A stretch of 64,000 nucleotides of DNA. Origin: Gymnopus androsaceus JB14. Taxonomy: Eukaryota > Basidiomycota > Agaricomycetes > Agaricales > Omphalotaceae. A program made the position numbers and the translations under genes. How positions within the stretch are numbered: the stretch's first letter is position 1; each line of letters begins with the position of its first letter. Positions 56,308 to 64,000 of the stretch are shown piece by piece. The notes beneath the pieces were generated by a model that ran no database searches, was not told where the DNA came from, and saw nothing but the letters and a program-made list of their open reading frames with translations. Location of the stretch: assembly GCA_009733575.1 (NCBI GenBank), contig ML769473.1:153671-217670 (forward strand), in the 5' to 3' direction.

Positions 56308-56665
56308 CATCAGCAAAAAGGGGTTAAACCTATGATGACCTAGGGAACCTAGGCTACCCTGGTCACCCTGGTCACCTTGGGTCTTCCAGGCTACCCCAGG
56401 CTACCTTAGGCTACCTCAGGTTACCTCAGGTTCCTCAGGTTAGCTCAGGTTTACTCAGGTTTACTCAGGTTTACTCAGATTGCCTCAAATTCCCAAGGTT
56501 TATCCCTAAATCCTAGGCAACCTAGGTGACCTCAAAGAAACTGAGGCAGTCTAGACAACCTAGGTGGCCTAGGAGACCTAGGTATCCTTAGGTTCCCTTA
56601 AGTCTCTTTAGGTCATTGTGGGTCAACCTAAAGTCAGCCCTGGGCCCAGACCATTTTTCCTGATG
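56308..56665. mobile_element. CATCAG fold-back element, copy 4
   Basis: 358 bp, starts CATCAGCAAAAAGGGG and ends CCATTTTTCCTGATG, flanked by TT on both sides (56306-56307 and 56666-56667). The interior is filled with ACCTAGG-, CTCAGGTTACC- and CCTGGTCACC-type words, partly self-complementary. It inserted into the companion gene of the mariner element. It shares TGGGCCCAGA near its right end with copy 3. Confidence 0.7.
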
Positions 56666-57466
56666 TTTCTAATAGACCCCATATGCGAGCAAATTGGATT
56701 GTCCGATCTGTCAGCCTAATGAATACAATTAGCTAGTATATACATAGTCATTGAGATTGCTTACATTGTCTTCATCTTCCTCATCATCATCACTATCAGC
56801 AGAATTATGAGCCTTCTTCTTAGCCTAATAGTAGCAGTAGTAGTTAGTATAGGCTGTAGACCATTTCGGAAGAGTCATACCTTTCCACATGTTTCTGATA
56901 TTTGCTTTCCATCAACAAAGACAAGAACTGCACCACTTGGTTTATTTTCAATAATCTTTTGAGCCTCAATAGAGTATTCTTCATAATTGTCAACATCACA
57001 AGCTTGTGTCTTCCTTGAAAAATAGAAACGGTCAGTAGAGAAAAGATTGAAATAGGAGAAGGCTTACTTTTTCAGTGGAACCGCAATTTTCATGCAAAAC
57101 AACTTGTCCATAGTGGCCTTGAACTGATTGTTCATTTTGAAGACATCAAGAATGGTATTCATCAACAATTAGTACATAGTTCTCCTCATCAGGAGTGAAC
57201 AAGAATTGAGTAGACTTGGTTTTTGCTGGACCAGTATCTTTCTTCAATACAGAGACCGCTTTTTTTGCTTTCCCTTTTGTCAATGTATAAGTGGTGAGAG
57301 CAATAGTTAACTCAGTCTCATGACTTCCAGGTGGCATACTGTAGAGGAACGACTGGGAACAGTACTTAGAGATGCAAAGTCAAGTACTTAATCAGCTGAC
57401 ACTAGTAACACAGCCAAAAAACTTTTTCAAATTTTTTCGAATTCCGCATACTTTCCTACACAGCTG

Positions 57467-58803
57467 TAAAAGTGAGTGACTTTAATACCATACAGTATGT
57501 ATATATTCATGCTGTTAGAACTGCTTTTTAGAGATTACAATGACAACATAACTTTTCACTTATTGCAACTTTGCAAGATATTCAATCTCTGAGCAGTATT
57601 GGCAGTACTATCATCATGTACTGACTACAGTTGAACATCTCACATTGCATACAAGTGGTGCCAGCATACTTGTATGCAATGTGATATTTATGCAAAAAAG
57701 CAAAATGAATAAATTATAAAATAATAATTACACAAATAATATTCAAGACCCTCAAGTAGGAATGGAAAGCCATGTATCATGCTCAATAAGAGTAATATAA
57801 ACCTTGGGTGAGTCCTGAGGCTGTCTGTGACCCTGACTGAACCCTAATGAGTCAATGCAGATGCAATACTTGGGACTAAAATGCATTCTCACCATGCATA
57901 TCTCACCCAACTGTGACTGTGAATCTCTATGCAATATGCAATATGGAAAATATTGCTTATTTGGCAGGACACCAACATGGTTTTGCCAAAATCCTATGCA
58001 TTCAGCAAATTATTCATTGTGACCTCATGCAAAGTGAGATGCTCAACTGTATATACAATAATGATACTTGCAATTGCAAGTGTGACTACAATGCTGAATA
58101 CATTATTGATTGAGTGAATTAGTATCACAAACTAATCCTACATGACTGAAGTACAGATTTGAATACTGGGTAACAGTTTTTATTACACTGGCATTTAATA
58201 AGCATTGAAAATGTGACCTGTCTATAATGAAAGTTCAAGAATCTGTTTGGTTTCACTGCAACTAACAAACTGTTATAAAAGTATGCATATTTTGCAGCAT
58301 AAGTACAGTACTTATTGGATGTTTAAGTGCTGCCAGGTTGCCTGCCAGGTCTCGGGTTCACAGAGCTGGACCTGGCACAGCCACCCAACCCGGAAACCCA
58401 GCTTACCCGGCATACCCGAGCCACACACTACAGAGGTGGCCAAAAAATATTCCCCACCTTAATATGGTAAATTATTCCCACAGCTTGCTGGCCTCCCCAT
58501 ACCTTCCCATACCTTTTGAAGTTTAATTGAAAGGAACAAAAGCAAGGGGGTCCGAAAAAAAAATTCATACTGGGGTTCAGAAATTTTTTTTCAGCCTCGG
58601 CTCTGGACCCTCCCTCCCTTCACATGACTTTTAAGATCATGTGATTACTATATAAGGCAACTATGAGACACTACCAATGATTTCGCCTCACTGCGCTGGT
58701 CTTTTGCCTTTCATACATGTTCTACATACCCAATTAGCTTTTGTAAAATCTTCGCCTCGCTCTAGACACCATATAATGATACTAAATATTCAAAATATAT
58801 CAG
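57467..58803. other. Gene-poor region with a perfect small hairpin
   Basis: No convincing gene. CACATTGCATACAAGT at 57641-57656 is the exact reverse complement of 57668-57683 around an 11-nt loop. A GC-rich tract at 58330-58440 resembles decayed transposon interior (GCCTGCCAGG, GGACCTGGC words). The rest is AT-rich. Confidence 0.45.
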
Positions 58804-60245
58804 TCAAGGAACAATTTTGCCAAAGACGGAACTAGTACTCACCCAAATTGTTTCGCAACCTCTTTTTGTACACTGAACAGTGGTTTTTGGATCATTCTTT
58901 TCATCATCCGTAACAGAATTTCCACAGCCTGAGCATTCAAACGCTACCTCTGCCCTTCCACGCTTTTCGGCTTGAGCGGCGGAGACCCAATGATTCTTGA
59001 ACTTCTTCCATGGCGTCAGGTTCACATGGCAGAGCAGAAAATTGACAGGAGGTGGGTGCATCAGATGGTGTCCGGTAGTCAATACTAGATATAGATGTTA
59101 AAAGTTTGTCTCATGGAAGAAACCAGTCAACATACCTGCCAGCGGTAGACTCAGATGCACAAGCATCTGCAAAATAACCTAATGGAAGTGAGTATTTGTA
59201 TGATTTAGCTGCAATTAAACAGTATAGCTTACCATCACTTGGTTCAAGAGGATCATCATGGGCGGTGTCAGTATTGCTGCCATCACTATCACTGGACGGG
59301 AACTCAAGTCCAGAATCTGACAAATCATCAACTGGAATATCATCCGAGTCATCAAGAAAAGCTGAACTAGCATCTTTTTCGGATTCGAGATCAGTAGTAC
59401 TGAGAAGAGTAAGTAAAGATCAAGGACGAATCAAATTGAACCTTACCGGAAAGCCACACTTGAACAATGCGCATCCGAAATGGTAAGAGGCAGTTGTTTT
59501 TTAGTTTTCTTGAGTACTCGCTTCTTCCGAACCTGATGACGGTCATCCCATCTGTTTTCCATCAGCTTGTCTTCAAGGTTGGTATGCTTCCAGAGATGCT
59601 CATAGTCCAAGAGAGTTATGGAGGGATGTGAGCTAAGGAAATGCTGCCGCATGTTGTACAACCATACAGCAGGTGCATCCTTATCGAGACACAAAGGACA
59701 ATTGCGAGGCACGTTGGAGCATGGCGAAGCTTTCGTAGACTCAGAAGCAGCCTTGTAGCTAAATCGTCTTACCAATTTCTTTAGAACTGGACATCCGCGC
59801 GATGCATTCCAGTCGATCTGAATACTGGCATCAGCTCCTTTGCCTTTTTTCAAGTAGAACCAACAAGCTCCAGTGGTCGATAGACATAGGCCACATGGCT
59901 GTAATGTTTGATCCAAAGCAGGGTCGTATAGAATATGTGCGGCCATATGAGTAAGGATCACCTGGGGTTGGTTGTATTCAAGCGGCACTGCCAGAGAGCA
60001 TCGAGGGCATGTATCTTCATCGATCTCATCACTAGCCAGTACTTCTGTCTCTGCAAGAAAGCATACTTTGCCTACAATTCACTCCAGTAAGTGGTAGTTT
60101 ATGAGAGACATCAAGTTTACTCACCAGATCCTATTTGATATGGGAAATTGGTCGATTTGTTCACTTTCTGAATTGAACGTGCATTGCTAATGGACAGCAA
60201 ATTCACGAATGTAGCAGCCAAACTGACAAGGACCTGACTTTCCAT
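58804..60245 (-). CDS. Hypothetical protein of a multi-copy agaricomycete family
   Basis: The ATG at 60245 gives ESQVLVSLAATFVNLLSI; an intron leads to a Cys-rich region (EDTCPRC near 60015). The main exon has VILTHMAAHILYDPALDQT, QPCGLCLSTTGACWFYLKKGK, RRFSYKAASESTKASPCSNVP and RNCPLCLDKDAPAVWLYNMR. The paired cysteines look like degenerate zinc-binding fingers. A basic KKRVLKKTKKQ segment, an acidic SSDSDG piece and FECSGCGN/CTKRGCETIW pieces follow toward 58804. From memory this belongs to the same kind of large agaricomycete multi-copy family as the decayed gene at 4-1465, often near transposons; function is unknown. Exons are short and some joins were not resolved. Confidence 0.5.
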
Positions 60246-60873
60246 GAGATAGAATGGGGCTAATCGCATGTCTTCCTGTAAGACCGGGGTCGACGGTCTT
60301 AGGGAAAGGTACTGAAAGTAGCTTTGAGGCCTTTAGTATAAAAGGCGGGCGAGATCTGTGATCAAATATGCGTGCGGGTGGACTAGTCGAAGACTAGTAG
60401 TGAGAAGCGGGTGGATTGGGAATGCCAAAGCTCCCGAATGCGAGTTCCGAGTCTAGTTGTGTGAGCCGACATCAAATAGTTTGACGGCAGCGAGTCTGAT
60501 TGTCGTATGAGCTTGCTGGTAGTCAAGTCGACGCGTGAGTCGAAAAGCGGAAGCCAGAACAAGCGTGTATTGAGAAAGTAGATGAATTGACAAGAGTATA
60601 AGAAAATAGAGAGAAAACAAGAGATACGGGAGTAAACAAGTTAATATCAAGACAAGGGATCCTCCGAGAGAGGTTACCAGTTATATACGAGCGGGATGTT
60701 GGAATGGTGAGTAGTAAGTATGTACGGAAGTAGCTGAGATCCGTCATGGTGTTAGCGGGCAGTTGTAGGGTCGCGAGGTTGGGTTATACGTATGATCGGG
60801 CGGGTTTGGGGTTGAAGATAGTGGAAACGGTAGTACTGGGCATGACATTACCCCCCCATCTAGGGCCCCTAGC
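60246..60873. other. Upstream region of the minus-strand family gene
   Basis: A 630-bp gap without a convincing gene. It lies between two divergent hypothetical genes and is the probable promoter space of both. Confidence 0.3.
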
Positions 60874-60965
60874 GATTAGATTGAATTTGCGGGTCAGTTG
60901 GCGGCTCGCAGGTTCTAGAAATTAGATTGGATTTGCGGGTCTTTTGGCGGATCGCGGGTTCTAGA
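60874..60965. repeat. Two-copy tandem repeat of about 46 bp
   Basis: GATTAGATTGAATTTGCGGG... and AATTAGATTGGATTTGCGGG... follow each other, each ending GGTTCTAGAA, with a handful of differences. It sits upstream of the gene starting at 61081. Confidence 0.7.
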
Positions 60966-61432
60966 ATGACGTGATCGCCGTTGGACCCACATGCGCCAAC
61001 AAACAGCTCGAAAAGCTTGATTTCAGCTTGTTCCATTTCAACTTCTTCCTTGCTCCTTCCCTTCATCGTACACTGCTCAAAATGCCCCCCAAAAGGTCTC
61101 CTTCCCCTTCTGATGCTTCCCCTCGCAAAAGGACCAAACGGTCCCCACTGCCAAACCCTTCTCCTTCTTCCCCTCCCTCCCCTCATTCTGTTGCCCCCGA
61201 CGCTTCCCTTCCAGTTCCCATCTCCACTGTTTCCCCCGCTCCCTGGCAGACTGCGACTTCTGCTGAGATTGATGAGGCGTTAAAGTCCATCTTCCAGCTC
61301 GGTGGCCAATTTGTTGTTGATGTGTCGGATGACCAGTGGCGTGGGATTGCCAAGCAACTAAATAGTTGTGTTCGCTGTGAGGGTAAATCTGAGTTGTGTA
61401 GCGCTGCAGGTGGCACCGAGTTGGTATGTGAC

Positions 61433-62093
61433 ACCAGTGGTTGTGGTAACAATGCAAAGTATCTGGGCAACAACCCTAAGTACTTAATGCAAAGTAACAG
61501 GGCAACTATCCAGCCTATCTAAACTATACCTAAACTACAATTCTTTACTAGTACATATATAGTACTATTAGGAGTACGATAGGGTATGTTAGGACGAGGT
61601 TAGGGTAGGGTTAGGGTTAGGGTAGGGTTGGGTTAGGGTTAAGATAAGATATCAAGATTCAAAACAGAAAAATGTGAATAGCATGTGATCAATGGAAGTG
61701 TTAGGGTTAGGGTTAGCTTCAGCTAACCCTAACCTGGTCCACACAGGTTAAGGTTAGGGGCTGGGGTTAGGGTTAGGGGTTGAGGACAAAGTCTGGGGTG
61801 CGGGGCTTGCCCCGCTATCTGCAGTAGAAGGTTTAGGGTTGGGGATATTAAGGTTAGGGATTATTAGGGTTATGGATAGTCAGGGTAAAACTTGGGTTTG
61901 GCAGTGCAGGTCAGGGTCACGTCACGCACAAGGCTCGAAAATTTTGTCCGTTTTTTCCCACAATGCCTCGTTCAGCCTCTACAGATATTACAAAGTTCAA
62001 ATCTTATAGGGCTGGATAGTTGTCCTGTTACTTTGCATTAATAACTCAGGACTATTGTCCATGTACTTTGCAATAAAGTTACAGCTGCAGCTG
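61433..62093. mobile_element. MITE carrying interstitial telomere-like repeats
   Basis: 661 bp with imperfect inverted ends: the AACAATGCAAAGTA-type and TGCAAAGTAACAGGG(C/A)CAACTATCCAGCC-type segments at 61449-61518 recur inverted at 62015-62085. Flanks are TATGTGAC (61425-61432) and TATGTGAT (62094-62101), a 7/8 target duplication compatible with hAT. The middle is full of TTAGGG. It splits the host gene inside a Cys motif. Confidence 0.65.
61592..61885. repeat. Interstitial TTAGGG telomere-like tracts
   Basis: Runs of TTAGGG and near-units (TAGGG, TTGGG, TTAAGG) at 61598-61650, 61700-61716 and 61745-61885 in one orientation, plus CTAACCCTAACC at 61724-61735. TTAGGG is the basidiomycete telomere unit. 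The array is degenerate and lies inside the MITE, so it is internal rather than a chromosome end. Confidence 0.75.
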
Positions 62094-63716
62094 TATGTGA
62101 TGCTTGTCAGCGGGCCCACAAGCGCTGCTCTTTGGGTATCGCTTATCGATATTGTCTGTTTGCCAAGTGAGTTTTTCGATTTCTCGTTGGGCCTTGCTTC
62201 TGACTCGATTTTCCTAGTCGATTCCATGCTCCTCTCAGTTGGGCTAGGCAGGAGTTTGAGTCTCGGATGACTCGTTTGAGTCCTCGCTCCTACAATTCTT
62301 ACCACCAGTCCGCCCCTTTCTTCACCAGTCTCGAGGAGGCCATCCGCCATGCCGCTCGCCCTACTGGTCCTCCTCCTCCTTCTGCGGATCGAGTTGGTCC
62401 TCCAGGTCATGGTTGTATCGTTAAATCCATGAACCCCCAATCCTCCCCTCCCCGATCTCATCGTTCCGTTAGTCCTTTGGGCTATTCGTATGAACCTTCG
62501 CGCCCCTGGGTCTCGAAGTTCTCCCCGCAAAGTGGTTAATACTGCTGGGGTTGTGGTGCCCAAACCCCCTACAGCACCTTCCTCCACTGATCCTACCCCT
62601 TCCTTTCCTCCTTCTCGTGGGGTACGAGTAGTTCATGGTCCTACTATTTGTATCCCACCTCCCACGCGCAACGACCTGCCCCTCCCAATCGTTCTCCATC
62701 ACCTCCTATCCCTTTGCGCGTTGGCGATGTGGTTATCCCTCCTGGGTCAGATCTGGCCCGAGAGTTGGCGGCTTTCGAGGCTACTGAGGCCCAGGTGGAG
62801 GCTGCAAGTCATGCTCGTTTTTTCAAGCAGCAGGAGGATGCTTGTATTGCTGCGGCCAAGACTAAACATTGTTTGGAGGCAGAGCAGCAGCGGAAGGAAA
62901 AACAGGCGGTCAAGACACATTGGAAGGATGATATGAGGGAAAGAGAGCAGGCTGAAAAGGATGCTCGTCGTCGACAAAAGAAGAGTCAAAGGGAGCAGGC
63001 TGAGAAGGATGCTCATTGCCAACAGAAGACTCTGGCGGCCCAGCAACAGCAGCATAGACAGGTTCCATCTTCGTCTTTGCGTGACTTGGACTCTCAAGTT
63101 ACTCGGGCTCGTCCTTCTGCGCCCTCCCCTCCCCCTATTCGTAATTCTCCCTGTCTCTCCCCTGCTGAGCATACTTCCATACCCCCCGAGTTCTCTCCTT
63201 TGAGTGCTCCACCCACCCTTTTCTTGAACATTCGTCTTCCCTTCCTCGTTGGACTAGGTCTCCTCCCAGGTTTCACGAGTGCCCCGGTTTGGATGGAGAT
63301 GCTTATCGCAGGGCTCATGCTGCCATTGCGTCTGGTCGTGACCCTACTATTGCGGACCTTCGGGACGCATATGGTGACAGCCATCGTCTGGACTTTCCCC
63401 ATCTGGTTCGTTGGGAACCATTGGTGAGATGTCCCCTTCCTCTCCTCCTTTTCTTGTCCGATCGTTTTGTACTGATCCTTTCTTTCTTTCCCTTTAGCCG
63501 CAAATGCCTATCCTTCAAAACAACGATGTTGGAGCCCTTCAGCAGGAGCTGCTGGATATGCAGAGATGCCTCAACTCTGCCCAGCTGGACCTTGAGACTG
63601 AGAGGGCCTGCAACCGGATGTCTGTTGTGCAAACACAACATCTGGAAGCCCAGCTCGCCGATTTGCCTCGTCTGAATTCGGAGCAGGAACATATGCTGAA
63701 GAATCGGCAGGTCTAA

Positions 63717-64000
63717 GTAGAAAAATGATGTTTTGAATTGGTTATGAAAAAATTGAAAGGAGCCGTTTTGTCCGTTAGGCGTCACCGAAAGTGAAAGAGT
63801 AAATCTTGGTTGATTAGTTGAGAAAGTTAACACCGGCCAAGTGCGGGATTGGAACATTTTTGAAAGGGAAATAATTAGAGTGGCTTAACGTCATATAGGT
63901 GTCCACTTTGCAACAAAATCCTCCTCCTCCCGCTAACATATTCCTATCTTGTTCTTCCGCCAGTCTTTCGCAACTCTTCCAAGAGCTCCTATCCCTAGCT
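63717..64000. other. 3' flank, no gene seen
   Basis: AT-rich, then a pyrimidine-rich stretch toward the window end (CTCCTCCTCCCGC). It could be the start of a gene beyond the window. Confidence 0.3.

Larger units (their letters stand above)
53840..57337 (-). pseudogene. Companion gene of the mariner element (interrupted)
   Basis: Recognisable exons lie on the minus strand: 57337 to about 57066 (THETELTIALTTYTLTKGK-like start, VSVLKKDTGPAKTK, then VFKMNNQFKATMDKLFCMK after a frame change near 57150), about 57005-56770 (IIENKPSGAVLVFVDGKQ, an acidic SADSDDDEEDEDN run), 56282 to about 56020, and 54422-54129. The last stretch is a SAM-like segment (LDSDLKELGVRPGDVLCLKQG). The insertions at 56308-56665 and 54501-56010 cut it. 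A second gene is known in some fungal elements, but its function here is unknown. Confidence 0.5.
52469..57466. mobile_element. Tc1/mariner-type element, 5.0 kb, with nested insertions
   Basis: Terminal inverted repeats of about 57 bp begin CAGCTGTGTAGGAAAGTATG; the copies differ at one or two positions. TA flanks both sides (52467-52468 and 57467-57468). It encodes a DDE transposase on the + strand (52486-53643) and a second gene on the minus strand (about 53840-57337). The transposase ATG lies inside the left repeat. Nested insertions at 54501-56010, 54804-55531 and 56308-56665 inflate its size; without them it would be about 3.1 kb. Confidence 0.88.
61081..63716 (+). pseudogene. Cys-motif/coiled-coil hypothetical gene split by an insertion
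   Basis: The first exon (from 61081) starts PPKRSPSPSDASPRKRTKRS, a basic Pro/Ser-rich tail, and reaches a domain with CVRCEGKSELC. An insertion (61433-62093) cuts it in the codons after GGTELVCD. The downstream side continues ACQRAHKRCSLGIAYRYC. Reading across, the Cys pattern C-x2-C...C...C-x2-C-x6-C is rebuilt, as in small zinc-binding modules. Later parts include a long charged coiled coil (EAEQQRKEKQAVKTHWKD ... EREQAEKDARRRQKK) and a final Leu/Gln-rich helix ending at 63716. Frame changes occur near 62480-62700. Function unknown; probably a multi-copy, repeat-associated gene. Confidence 0.5.

Noticed and set aside
61592..61885. A true chromosome end
   Set aside because: Genes and unique sequence continue on both sides and the tract is inside an element with flanking duplication.

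Overview
This is nuclear DNA of a filamentous fungus, most likely an agaricomycete (mushroom-forming basidiomycete). Genes are packed on both strands and broken by many short GT-AG introns of about 45-60 nt. The gene set is typical of that group: a cytochrome P450, a GH128 glucanase-type gene, a WSC-domain surface protein, F-box leucine-rich proteins and a sugar transporter. Interstitial TTAGGG tracts and DNA-transposon relics point the same way. No rRNA, CRISPR array or bacterial operon structure is present.

Layout: 1-3.6 kb holds a decayed multi-copy gene, a small acidic protein gene and a single-pass membrane protein gene. 4.0-9.3 kb is transposon territory: a hAT-type MITE with a Tc1/mariner-type MITE inside it, and a decayed reverse transcriptase/tyrosine recombinase retroelement. 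9.5-30 kb is genic: P450, exportin CSE1, APC11, a phosducin-like gene, an F-box pseudogene, a GH128 gene with a stop codon, a mitochondrial-type M24 peptidase, AP-1 mu, TIM44, a DUF6987-like gene and a Ser-rich GPI-type protein. 30.6-51 kb is also genic: two F-box genes, a diacylglycerol-lipase-like gene, SPT4, a mitochondrial glycine carrier (Hem25-like), a WSC protein, a hexose-type transporter, a six-hairpin glycosidase, a GT32-like glycosyltransferase and complex I 49 kDa subunit. 51.4-64 kb is again mobile and accessory DNA: a long perfect hairpin element, a 5.0 kb Tc1/mariner element carrying nested insertions, and two multi-copy-type hypothetical genes. One of these is split by an insertion carrying telomere-like repeats.

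The core genes form no pathway cluster; they are ordinary housekeeping neighbours (nuclear export, anaphase-promoting complex, clathrin adaptor, mitochondrial import, transcription elongation, haem/glycine transport, respiratory complex I). The most novel signal is a four-copy family of fold-back elements that share CATCAG...CTGATG ends, 2-bp target duplications and self-complementary interiors. One copy is a hairpin with two 178-nt arms differing at one position.

Many genes (at least ten) can only be read through by assuming 1-nt indels, several in homopolymers, while CSE1, APC11, AP-1 mu, SPT4, Hem25, the transporter and NDUFS2 read cleanly. Whether the indels are assembly errors or real decay cannot be settled from this sequence. 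All exon joins were inferred by eye.
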